64,000 bases of DNA. It comes from Spirochaetaceae bacterium (GTDB lineage: Bacteria > Spirochaetota > Spirochaetia > Treponematales > Treponemataceae). Numbering within the stretch: position 1 is the first letter of the stretch; every line of letters begins with the position of its first letter. Positions 34,304 through 42,022 of the stretch are shown here, one piece after another. The stretch covers positions 62,001-126,000 of the forward strand of contig JAGBFB010000029.1 of the NCBI GenBank assembly GCA_017936665.1, given 5' to 3'. The translations under genes and the position numbers were made by a program. The notes under the pieces are model-generated. The model did not search any database. It was not told the origin of the DNA and saw only the letters and a list, made by a program, of their open reading frames with translations.

Positions 34304-35359
34304 ATGAGAAATAAATTTTTGCAAAAAATTATTATTGCATTAGTAATAACTTCTTCTTGTTTTTGTATATATGCTTATAATCCAATTGCAAATGGAAATA
34401 ACCTTTTTGAATTTACAAGTCCAAGAATGATTTCAAGCGCATCTTCCGTTGCTGGTGGTGGATTAAAAGGAATAACTTCTGCATCTACAGTTGTAAATCC
34501 TGCTTTAACTGCTGGGGAGCAGCGTTGGACTTTAGATTTGGATTACAGCGCCTTTATAGGAACTTCACCTGAATCTTCCTATGGACAAGGGATGCAAATT
34601 GGGCTTATTATGCCAAGCCGTTTTGGTGTTGGAACAGTTGTTTTACAAGGTTTGTTTCTTGATAAAACACCACAACTTAATTTAGGCAATATTTTTACAA
34701 TTAGGTCATCTTTTGCAAAAGACATTACTGATGAACTTTATTTTGGAGTAGGGCTTTACGGAGGATTTGGACCTGATTGGGCTTTGGCTGCTGATATTGG
34801 ATTTTGGTATAATATAAAACATATTAAGTGGCTTCCATTTTTGAAAGATGCAAGATGGGCATTCTCTGTTACAGGATTGGGAAAATCCTATCAAAAAGAT
34901 ATTGTTGCTCTTAACGGTGAATTAGTTTCTGATTTTCCAAGTCCATTTACACCAAGAGTTGGAGTTGCTGGAAATTTGTTTGATGTAAAGAATTTTTCTG
35001 GTGGAATCTCATTAGATTTATCTTTTCCAACTTTTCAGAATGTTGTATTTAATGCTGGTTTAGAATTTATGATTGCAAATATGATAAGAATTTCTACTGG
35101 CTGGAAAGCAGATTTAAAAGAAATTTTAGCAGAAAAGACTGCTTTATTACCAACTGCAGGAATCAGTTTTAAATTTAATTTTTCTGGTTCAGAAGATTCT
35201 TTCTTAGCAAAGAAAGGTTGGCAAAAAAGCGAAGCCGAAGTTTCAGGAGCTTATCAATATTTCAAAGATGATTTACATCTTGCTTCTGGAGGAATGACTT
35301 TGAAACTTGGTCAGCGTGATACTGTAGCTCCAGAAATTATTTTATGGGATAACGAATAA
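34304..35359 (+). CDS. UPF0164-family treponemal outer-membrane protein (FadL-like barrel)
   Basis: The 351-aa protein has a cleavable signal peptide (IIIALVITSSCFCIYA) and then short alternating strands. The mature N-terminus (FTSPRMISSASSVAGGG, then ASTVVNPALTAGEQR) is typical of the UPF0164 family, whose T. pallidum members (TP0548, TP0856 and others) are modelled as FadL-like barrels for hydrophobic substrates. ATG 34304 is chosen because GGAGG lies 9 nt upstream; an upstream ATG would overlap that site. A terminator-like hairpin follows at 35369. Confidence 0.8.
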   Translation: MRNKFLQKIIIALVITSSCFCIYAYNPIANGNNLFEFTSPRMISSASSVAGGGLKGITSASTVVNPALTAGEQRWTLDLDYSAFIGTSPESSYGQGMQIGLIMPSRFGVGTVVLQGLFLDKTPQLNLGNIFTIRSSFAKDITDELYFGVGLYGGFGPDWALAADIGFWYNIKHIKWLPFLKDARWAFSVTGLGKSYQKDIVALNGELVSDFPSPFTPRVGVAGNLFDVKNFSGGISLDLSFPTFQNVVFNAGLEFMIANMIRISTGWKADLKEILAEKTALLPTAGISFKFNFSGSEDSFLAKKGWQKSEAEVSGAYQYFKDDLHLASGGMTLKLGQRDTVAPEIILWDNE

Positions 35360-35368
35360 GGAATTGAT

Positions 35369-35509
35369 AAAAACTTCTTCTAAGATTGCGTCGAAGTTTT
35401 TATCTAAAGTTTGCGTTGCAAATTTTTAAAATTGATTGCTGTTTCTCATTGCATTGCGAAACAGCTTAAAAAGTCGTTCCTAAAATTGATATTTTACTTA
35501 CGACTTTTT
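35369..35509 (+). promoter_or_regulatory. Stack of four hairpins between the barrel gene and the giant Ig-repeat gene
   Basis: H1: AAAAACTTC (35369) with GAAGTTTTT (35393-35401), terminator-like. H2: TTTGC/GCAAA at 35410-35422. H3: GCTGTTTC (35438) with GAAACAGC (35458-35465). H4: AAAAAGTCGT (35468) with ACGACTTTTT (35500-35509), followed at once by the ribosome-binding site GGAG and the ATG at 35522. H4 looks like an intrinsic terminator, yet no promoter can fit between it and the gene. Confidence 0.6.
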
Positions 35510-35521
35510 TATGGAGATATT

Positions 35522-38500
35522 ATGAAAAAAATATTTTTTATTTTATTTACATTAATTTTAACTGTTAATTTTTTAATTGCTCAAGAAACTACTACAGATA
35601 CAACATCAGAAACTGTTTCTTCAAGAATTGATTATATTTCTCCTAATAATGATGGTGTTCAAGATGAATTAGTTGTTCCTATTGATATTAAAGACAAACG
35701 ATACATTAGCGAATGGTCTTTCGTTATTACCGATAAAGATGGAAACATTTTAAAAACCATCGGAAATAAACATAAAAGAGCAGATACTGCAACTGATGTT
35801 TTTAAAAATCTTTTTTCTGGTGAAGGCATAAAAGGCTTTTTTAATAATTTAGGAAAAACCTTTGCTCCAAAATCTGGAGTTGAAGTTCCAAGTGAAGTTA
35901 GATGGAACGGAGTTTTTGATTCTGGAGAAATTGCTCCTGATGGAACTTATTTTTATTATCTTACTGCTTGTGATGATAACGATAATCAAAGCAAAACTCA
36001 AACATATCAAGTTGTAGTTGATAACACTCCACCTAAAATTGAATTAAAACAACCTTCCGAAAGTGAAAAAATTTTCGGGGCTGGATTAAAACCTACAATA
36101 AACATTAAGCAAACTGGTTCTCAAGAAGATTTGTGGACAGCAAAAATAACAGATGTTTCTGGAAGTACAGTTAGAAATTACTCATGGAAAAATTCTTCTC
36201 CTGCAAACATTTCTTGGGAAGGTGAAAATGACAACCTTTCTCCTGTTTCAGAAGGAGTTTATGTTTATGAAATTTCTTGTACTGATAAAGCAGGAAACAC
36301 TTCTGAAAAAGCGTTAGTAACAAATATCATTTATGATGCAGTTCCACGTTCTGTAAATCTTTCTATTCAAGGAAGTCCTTTTTCTCCAAACAACGATAAT
36401 GTAAAGGATACTGTAAAGATTTTCCCTTCAATTCAAAATACCGCAGGTCTTGAAAGTGCTAAAATTGAAATTTTGGATAAGACAGGAAAAATTCACAGAA
36501 AGATAAATTTTGATAAGAATGATTTTATTGAAAACAAAATTTCTTCAATCGATTATGATGGGAAAGACGATAAAGGATTTTTCCTATTTGACGGAGAATA
36601 TCAATTAGCTTTTACTGCCATCTTTAATAATGGTCAAGAACCAAAAATGACAAGAAATATTTTTGTAGACAATCTTGCTCCTCGTGCTTCTTTATCAGCA
36701 GAAAGTGATGTGCTTTCTCCAGATGGTGATGGAAACAAAGATTCTATCGTTTTTGTTCAAACTGCTTCTTCTGAAAAACTTTGGAATGCAGCCATTGTTG
36801 ACGAAAGAGGAAGTCCTGTAAAAACTTGGTCTTTTGGCGGTATTCCACCAGAACAAATTACTTGGGACGGAATTGATGATAATGGAAATCTTGCTGTAGA
36901 CGGATTTTATTATTACGTACTTTCTGCAACAGATACAGCTGGAAACACTGGAGAATACAAAACTGAAAACGGATTTGAGTTAGATACTCAAAAAACAGAA
37001 ATCATTTTAAAAACAACTGATGTGGCTTTTTCTCCAAATGGTGATGGCGTAAAAGATGTAATAGAATTTACTCCAATTATCAAAAATACAAGTGGAATTG
37101 ATAGATATTCATTGTCCATTTTAGATTCAGCAGGAAATGTTGTAAAAATGTGGTATGACACAAAAAATCTTCCTTCTGTATTTAAATGGAACGGACTTTC
37201 TGATGAAGGAGAGCGCTGTCCAGATGGAACTTATAAAGCAACACTTCAAACAATTTCTAAAAACGGAAGCGAGGCTTTAGCTTCAACTCAACCATTCACA
37301 ATAGATACAATTTATCCAAAAATTGATTCTTTGGAACTTCCTTATTTAACTTTCTCTCCTAATGATGATGGAAAAAAAGATGTTTTAAAAATAAATCTTG
37401 AAACTTCTTCAGAAGATTTATGGAATGCTTCTCTAAAAAGTTCCGATAAATCTACAAAAGAAAACCTTGTTAAAAATTTAACTTGGCAAGGAAAGGCAAC
37501 TTCTTTTGATTGGGACGGAAGTGATGAAGAAGGAAATCTTGTAAAAGACGGAGAATATGTTTTTGAAATTTCTTGTACAGACAAAGCCGGAAATAAAGTT
37601 TCTAAAAAAATAGATAATATTATTTTGGATACAAGAGCAACTAAAGCATATTTTACAGCAGATTTGGATGCTTTCTCTCCAAATGGTGATGATGTAAAAG
37701 ATTTACAAAAACTTAACATAAATGCAACTCCAAAAGACGGAATTGAATCTTGGAAAGTTTCTATCTTAGACGGTTCTGGAAAAATTGCTGCTTCTTGGTC
37801 AACTGAAGATTCAAAGGATTTACCTTCAGTTATTAATTGGGACGGAAAAGTAAATCAAGAAGGATATTCTATCAAACTTTCTGATGTAAATATTCCAGTT
37901 CCAGTTGGTTCTGTTGTGGAAGGAACTTTTATTGCTCATTTAGATTTGCAATATGTTAAAGGTGATACAGTTTCTGTTACAACTTCAAACTTTATTTGTA
38001 GCATTACACCACCAAGTTTAACTGTACAAACTGCTCCAAAGTATTTTAGTCCAGATAATGACGGTTTAGATGATGACTTATATATCAGATTAAAGGGAGA
38101 AAGTTCAGTTCCTTTAGCATCTTGGTCTTTTGAAATTAAAAATCCACAAGGCTCTGGTACTTTCTGGAAGCGTAGTGGAACTTCTACAATTACAGAACGC
38201 TTAATTTGGGACGGATTTAGCGACAAGGCCGAACTTGTTCAATCAGCAACTGATTATCCATATCTCTTTACTGCAACTGATACTTTAGGTATGACATCAA
38301 AAGTAGAAGGGTTTATTGCAGTTGATGTTCTTGTAATCAGAGTAGGGGATGTTTTGAAGATGCAAATTCCTTCTATCATTTTCCGTGCCGATAAAGCAGA
38401 CTTTGTTGGAAAAGACAAAGATGCTGTTCATGGTCTTTCATCTGAAGTAATTACAAACAACGAAAGAGTTTTACAACGAATTGCAGATATCTTAAATAAA

Positions 38501-38779
38501 TTTAAAGACTACAATGTAGTAATTGAAGGTCATGCAAATAATCTTTCTAACACAGAGGAAGAAGAAACTGCAACAGTATTAAATGGACAACCAAACATTC
38601 CTCTTGTTCCACTCTCAAAAGAAAGAGCAGAATATGTAAAATCTCGCTTGATAAAATACGGAGTAAATGAAAGTCGTCTAACAACTGATGGAAAAGGAGG
38701 CCGATTCCCTGTTGCTCCATCTACTGACAGAAATGTTAGTTGGAAAAATAGACGAGTGGAATTCATCTTGCAGAAATAA
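35522..38779 (+). CDS. Large exported Ig-like/FlgD-repeat protein with OmpA-type C-terminus
   Basis: The 1085-aa protein starts with a signal peptide (FFILFTLILTVNFLIAQ). It then carries about seven units that begin SPN(G/D)DGxKD-type (for example FSPNGDGVKDVIEF) and contain W(D/N)GxxDxGxxxxDGxY and DxAGN motifs. These resemble FlgD-type Ig-like domains or Ca2+-binding hook-cap repeats. The last 140 residues are OmpA-like (VVIEGHANNL, LSKERAEYVKSRL, NRRVEF), which bind peptidoglycan. It probably links the outer membrane or surface to the wall. ATG 35522 follows GGAG; earlier in-frame starts lie in the hairpin region. Confidence 0.8.
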   Translation: MKKIFFILFTLILTVNFLIAQETTTDTTSETVSSRIDYISPNNDGVQDELVVPIDIKDKRYISEWSFVITDKDGNILKTIGNKHKRADTATDVFKNLFSGEGIKGFFNNLGKTFAPKSGVEVPSEVRWNGVFDSGEIAPDGTYFYYLTACDDNDNQSKTQTYQVVVDNTPPKIELKQPSESEKIFGAGLKPTINIKQTGSQEDLWTAKITDVSGSTVRNYSWKNSSPANISWEGENDNLSPVSEGVYVYEISCTDKAGNTSEKALVTNIIYDAVPRSVNLSIQGSPFSPNNDNVKDTVKIFPSIQNTAGLESAKIEILDKTGKIHRKINFDKNDFIENKISSIDYDGKDDKGFFLFDGEYQLAFTAIFNNGQEPKMTRNIFVDNLAPRASLSAESDVLSPDGDGNKDSIVFVQTASSEKLWNAAIVDERGSPVKTWSFGGIPPEQITWDGIDDNGNLAVDGFYYYVLSATDTAGNTGEYKTENGFELDTQKTEIILKTTDVAFSPNGDGVKDVIEFTPIIKNTSGIDRYSLSILDSAGNVVKMWYDTKNLPSVFKWNGLSDEGERCPDGTYKATLQTISKNGSEALASTQPFTIDTIYPKIDSLELPYLTFSPNDDGKKDVLKINLETSSEDLWNASLKSSDKSTKENLVKNLTWQGKATSFDWDGSDEEGNLVKDGEYVFEISCTDKAGNKVSKKIDNIILDTRATKAYFTADLDAFSPNGDDVKDLQKLNINATPKDGIESWKVSILDGSGKIAASWSTEDSKDLPSVINWDGKVNQEGYSIKLSDVNIPVPVGSVVEGTFIAHLDLQYVKGDTVSVTTSNFICSITPPSLTVQTAPKYFSPDNDGLDDDLYIRLKGESSVPLASWSFEIKNPQGSGTFWKRSGTSTITERLIWDGFSDKAELVQSATDYPYLFTATDTLGMTSKVEGFIAVDVLVIRVGDVLKMQIPSIIFRADKADFVGKDKDAVHGLSSEVITNNERVLQRIADILNKFKDYNVVIEGHANNLSNTEEEETATVLNGQPNIPLVPLSKERAEYVKSRLIKYGVNESRLTTDGKGGRFPVAPSTDRNVSWKNRRVEFILQK

Positions 38780-38844
38780 ATTTTGCAAAGTGAATTGAAT
38801 CAGAAGAAAATACTTTAATTTAGTTATTTAGTAAATTTAGACCA

Positions 38845-38920
38845 AAAAGGCTTTCGCCCAAAATTGCTCCACGACCTGCGGTTCCTCACTTCGTTCGTCA
38901 ATGCAGGTGTGTTTCAATTT
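38845..38920. repeat. Repeat A, copy 1
   Basis: The region 38780-39391 (612 bp) has no gene but holds three repeat types. Repeat A reads through CTCCACGACCTGCGGTTCCT and ends in TCGTTCGTCAATGCAG. Copy 2 is 39240-39315. Inside, CTGC and GCAG bracket a hairpin-like core. It looks like a noncoding repeat family rather than a gene remnant. Confidence 0.7.
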
Positions 38921-38969
38921 CAGTCTACGCATTTTTTACAGTATGTTATTATCAATATATTGTAATAGT

Positions 38970-39020
38970 CCTTTCTGCACGCATTGGGGCTTTGCGGAAT
39001 TTATTGTCTTTTTGTGAGAG
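38970..39020. repeat. Repeat B, copy 1
   Basis: Repeat B contains CTGCACGCATTGGGGCTTTG followed by an AT-rich half with TTATTGTCTTTT. Copy 2 is 39189-39239 and directly adjoins repeat A copy 2. A degenerate third copy lies at about 39335-39372, just before the nucleotidyltransferase gene. Confidence 0.7.
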
Positions 39021-39085
39021 ATTGGGCTGGTTGTGAACGGTTACGTATTTTTCCAGGCAGACTGTCAAACAAGAATGAATTAAAG

Positions 39086-39158
39086 TGTCATTCCGAACTT
39101 GTTTCGGAATCTTTTCTCAATATTTATTGTAGATGCTGAAATCAAGTTCTGTATGACA
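39086..39158. repeat. Repeat C, copy 1: dispersed element with inverted ends
   Basis: The 73-bp element has TGTCAT at one end and ATGACA at the other. It contains two hairpins, TTCCGAAC..GTTTCGGAA and a CTGAAatcaagTTCtG arm. A second copy (45841-45912) lies 6.7 kb away. The layout is that of a short palindromic dispersed element or MITE-like sequence. Confidence 0.75.
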
Positions 39159-39188
39159 AATGTTTCAGACAGTTCATTTGTAAGTATT

Positions 39189-39315
39189 CCCTTCTGCACG
39201 CATTGGGGCTTTGCGAACTTTATTGTCTTTTCGCGAGAGGAAAAGGCTCTCGCCAAAAATTGCTCCACGACCTGCGGTTCCTCTTCGTTCGTCAATGCAG
39301 TTGTGTGGCAATTTT
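39189..39315. repeat. Repeat B copy 2 joined to repeat A copy 2
   Basis: B (39189-39239) and A (39240-39315) are contiguous here, while in the first occurrence they lie in the opposite order with A upstream and a 50-bp gap. The identity with the first copies is high in the core (CTCCACGACCTGCGGTTCCT) and lower at the edges. Confidence 0.7.
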
Positions 39316-39391
39316 AGGCTATGCCTATTTTCTTCTCCACACATTGTTTCTTTGCAAAGTTTATTGTAATATTTTTTGTGGAGAACAAAAT

Positions 39392-40429
39392 ATGAATGAT
39401 ATAAATCAAAAAATTATTGATGCAATTATTGCAAAGGCTGAAAAAATTTGTCCTAATTCATTGGCTCTTATTGGTGTTTATGGTTCTTTTGCAACTGGTG
39501 ATATTTACGAAAAATCTGATTTAGATTTACTCATTCTTATTCAAGATGATGATGGCTGGAAACTTGGAACAGGTTTTATTTTAAATGACATTGGGGTAGG
39601 TTACGACATTTATTGCACTAATTGGGATGGATTGAAATATGATTCAGAATGTCATCATGCACATATTTCAAAACTGATGGATTCTAAAATTGTTTATGTT
39701 AAAAATCAAAGTGCTTACCAACAGTTATGTAAGCTAAGAGAAGATACAAAATCTTTTTTAGAATCTGATAAGAGATTTGAAAGAGTAAATGAATTGATAT
39801 CCAAAGCAAAAGTTGCATTTTCTAATTCCCACTTAACTGATGAAATAGGAAAAGTAAGATTGTTTTCTGCCGAAGTGATGAATTTTCTTTTAGATGCAAT
39901 CATGCTTTATCATGGAACATATTTTAAGCGTGGTGTAAAACGAACTTTTGAAGAATTATCAAATTTATCCGTAGAAAAAGATTTTATAAATAATTTGAAA
40001 CAAATATCTGAAAGTAAGGATATTCATGAAATAAGAACTTTATTGAAAAATCTTATTTTATATGTAGAAAATCACACAAAACAAGAAAATAAAAAAGAAG
40101 AACCTACAGCAAATCTTGCAGGAACCTACGAAGAAATGTATTCAAATTGGCGAAATAAAGTTGAAGAGGCTGTAAAAAGTTCTAATTCATTTTCTTCTTT
40201 TATGAGTATGTGTAATTTACAATATTTCTTTTTGGATATTTCTTCTGGGGTAAATATTGGGGAATTCAACATTATGGATGAATATAATCCTGATAATCTT
40301 GAAGAAAATGTCAAAATCTACGATAAATACTTAAATCAATATGAACAAGTTTATAAAAATGTTGGAATAAATGTAAAACGATATTCCAATGTTGATGAAT
40401 TTGTTAAAAAATATCTAGAAGATAAGTGA
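39392..40429 (+). CDS. Nucleotidyltransferase-domain protein, 345 aa
   Basis: The first 110 residues form a Pol-beta-type minimal nucleotidyltransferase, with GVYGSFATGDIYEKSDLDLL (Gly-Ser then the Asp-x-Asp pair) and a third Asp in GVGYDIYC. The rest is helical (KRFERVNELISKAKV, MNFLLDAIMLYHGTYFKRG), similar in size to antibiotic or HEPN-associated nucleotidyltransferases, but no named family is clear. ATG 39392 follows GGAG at 39380-39383; frames extending further upstream would cross the repeat cluster. Substrate unknown. Confidence 0.75.
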   Translation: MNDINQKIIDAIIAKAEKICPNSLALIGVYGSFATGDIYEKSDLDLLILIQDDDGWKLGTGFILNDIGVGYDIYCTNWDGLKYDSECHHAHISKLMDSKIVYVKNQSAYQQLCKLREDTKSFLESDKRFERVNELISKAKVAFSNSHLTDEIGKVRLFSAEVMNFLLDAIMLYHGTYFKRGVKRTFEELSNLSVEKDFINNLKQISESKDIHEIRTLLKNLILYVENHTKQENKKEEPTANLAGTYEEMYSNWRNKVEEAVKSSNSFSSFMSMCNLQYFFLDISSGVNIGEFNIMDEYNPDNLEENVKIYDKYLNQYEQVYKNVGINVKRYSNVDEFVKKYLEDK

Positions 40430-40438
40430 TAAAATTTT

Positions 40439-40780
40439 TTATCCGTACTGAGCTTGGGTAAGAGGTTTTTTCCAAAAGATTTTTGCGTTCAAAGATTCTG
40501 CAAGTTGGTTTGCTATGTTTTGTACCTGTGAAAGATATTCAGCATCTCGTTTTTTTGAGCGACGGCCCTGTGTTTTTACTAATTCTTTTTGAAGGCAAGC
40601 ATCGTAACTTATGCCAAAATCTTCTTTGTCTCGATGAGGAAAAAATGAAACTCCCACTTCGTAACGAATAGTTCCACATTCGCTTTCTGCATTAAGCCAC
40701 ACGACTACGCCTTTTCGTTCTACATTGTTATAAACACAATCTGCTTCAAAGTATTGTTTGTAAATATCTATATTTGCCAT
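40439..40780 (-). CDS. Hypothetical protein, 113 aa
   Basis: The small cytoplasmic protein has an aromatic N-terminal half (DIYKQYFEADCVYNN) with predicted strands, followed by a basic segment QGRRSKKRDAEY and a C-terminal helix. No family recognised. It is convergent with the nucleotidyltransferase (9 bp between stops). It may belong to a treponemal orphan family; the sequence offers no functional hint. Confidence 0.55.
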   Translation of the reverse strand: MANIDIYKQYFEADCVYNNVERKGVVVWLNAESECGTIRYEVGVSFFPHRDKEDFGISYDACLQKELVKTQGRRSKKRDAEYLSQVQNIANQLAESLNAKIFWKKPLTQAQYG

Positions 40781-40865
40781 AAAATCTTATTCCTTAACAA
40801 AAATATGATTAAGAAAGATTATATCATTTTTTTTTGAATTTTTTAAACATAAAAAGATGTGTAAT

Positions 40866-41063
40866 TTTAGTAAAAAAATATATTTACCTAGTTGACGGGG
40901 GGGGTATCATGATAAACTGTTTTTTGAAGTGAACTTATAAAACACAATAAAAGTTTGCTTTAAAAACAATTTACAGGAGTTTTTTTATGAAGAAAATTAT
41001 TTTTTCTGTGTTTGCCATTTTTATGGTATTGATGTTTGCTGGCTGTGGTTTGAAAGGACAGTT
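40866..41063 (+). repeat. Copy 1 of a tandem duplication (promoter plus lipoprotein 5' part)
   Basis: About 198 bp including the promoter region, signal peptide and first mature residues. It is nearly identical to 41393-41591: the visible differences are one extra G in the tract and one codon change (ATT to CTT). The unit length is 527-528 bp and covers a whole gene, so gene and promoter were duplicated together. Confidence 0.9.
40892..40932 (+). promoter_or_regulatory. Poly-G promoter, copy 1 (G8)
   Basis: TTGAC (40892-40896) is followed directly by eight G (40897-40904) and then TATCATGATAAACTG. Any -10 element downstream, such as TAAACT, would shift in spacing with each G gained or lost (15 bp with G8). 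This is a slippage-prone promoter tract. Confidence 0.55.
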
Positions 41064-41397
41064 GTATTTTCTTATGGCAACTAATTGGTCTTATATAGGG
41101 AATGAAGATGGAGCCAAATTTGCATTTAATCTACATTTTGAAGAAGACTTGTGTGATGGTTTCATAGAATATTATAAGGATGGTTATACGGATTACATAG
41201 AAACTATTCACTTAACTCAAAGACCTTATACAGTAGACGGCGACCAATTAACATTAGATTTAAATGTTGAAAATGAAAATATTCCTGTTCTTGTTGGTAC
41301 TTATACAGCAGAAGTTAAAGGAAAAAAATTAATTCTTACTGATAAAGATGATGAATCAATAACTTTTATAAAAGGTGTTCAACATCTACAAATTTAG
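40987..41397 (+). CDS. Small lipoprotein A of a tandem pair
   Basis: The 136-aa protein has a lipoprotein signal peptide with lipobox MFAGC (Cys20). The first 27 residues and the last 45 match its neighbour closely, including YTVDGDQLTLDL, VGTYTAEVK and LTDKDDESITF. The middle (residues 30-90) differs. The mature part looks beta-rich, like lipocalin-type or calycin-like small lipoproteins. AGGAG precedes ATG 40987. Function unknown; the conserved anchor plus variable middle suits a surface-exposed antigen. Confidence 0.8.
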   Translation: MKKIIFSVFAIFMVLMFAGCGLKGQLYFLMATNWSYIGNEDGAKFAFNLHFEEDLCDGFIEYYKDGYTDYIETIHLTQRPYTVDGDQLTLDLNVENENIPVLVGTYTAEVKGKKLILTDKDDESITFIKGVQHLQI

Positions 41398-41591
41398 TAA
41401 AAAAATATATTTACCTAGTTGACGGGGGGGGGTATCATGATAAACTGTTTTTTGAAGTGAACTTATAAAACACAATAAAAGTTTGCTTTAAAAACAATTT
41501 ACAGGAGTTTTTTTATGAAGAAACTTATTTTTTCTGTGTTTGCCATTTTTATGGTATTGATGTTTGCTGGCTGTGGTTTGAAAGGACAGTT
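41393..41591 (+). repeat. Copy 2 of the tandem duplication
   Basis: The copy begins within the last codons of lipoprotein A (its TAG stop is part of the repeat, TTTAG at 41393-41397) and continues through the G9 promoter to the first mature residues of lipoprotein B. It is otherwise nearly identical to 40866-41063. Confidence 0.9.
41419..41460 (+). promoter_or_regulatory. Poly-G promoter, copy 2 (G9)
   Basis: TTGAC (41419-41423) is followed by nine G (41424-41432) and the same downstream sequence as copy 1. The one-base difference from G8 shows directly that the tract varies in length between two otherwise nearly identical promoters. Confidence 0.55.
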
Positions 41592-41916
41592 ATTTTCATT
41601 TGGTACAACAAATTGGAGGTATTCAGGTGAATATGAAGGAGTGGATGTTGAAATTTTACTTCGTTTTCATAGTGATTGTTGCAATGGAGAATTAACTTAC
41701 ATTTACAATGTTGCTGGATATTTAGGAAGTGAACATTTTTCTCTTAGTCAGAAACCTTATATTGTTGATGGGGACCAATTAACATTAAATTTGACATATC
41801 GTTCTGGTGGTGAAGATATTCCTCTTTTTGTTGGAACATATACAGCAGAAGTTAAAAATAAAAAATTAACACTTACAGATAAAGATGGAGAATCAATAAC
41901 TTTTGATAAGATGTAA
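41515..41916 (+). CDS. Small lipoprotein B of a tandem pair
   Basis: The 133-aa paralogue of the preceding gene has the same signal peptide (lipobox MFAGC) and the same C-terminal half (VDGDQLTLNL, GTYTAEVKNKKLTLTDKD), with a divergent middle containing two Cys (HSDCCNGEL). ATG 41515 follows CAGGAG. A strong terminator follows the stop. Likely a surface or periplasmic lipoprotein; the paralogues could recombine with each other because of their long identical 5' segments. Confidence 0.8.
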   Translation: MKKLIFSVFAIFMVLMFAGCGLKGQLFSFGTTNWRYSGEYEGVDVEILLRFHSDCCNGELTYIYNVAGYLGSEHFSLSQKPYIVDGDQLTLNLTYRSGGEDIPLFVGTYTAEVKNKKLTLTDKDGESITFDKM

Positions 41917-41958
41917 AACATTTCTAAAAATAAAGTTACATAGTTACTAAACTACTTT

Positions 41959-42011
41959 TTGTACAGAAGTTAATATTTTTTACATTTTGCTTCTGTACAA
42001 ACTTTTTTTTT
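41959..42011. terminator. Terminator after lipoprotein B
   Basis: TTGTACAGAAG (41959-41969) pairs perfectly with CTTCTGTACAA (41990-42000), followed by nine T from 42003. It lies between convergent genes and may work for both. Confidence 0.85.
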
Positions 42012-42022
42012 CATACCTATTT

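Noticed and set aside
39203-39391. N-terminal extension of the nucleotidyltransferase
   Set aside because: The extra codons run through repeats B and A; GGAG and ATG at 39380-39394 give the ordinary start.
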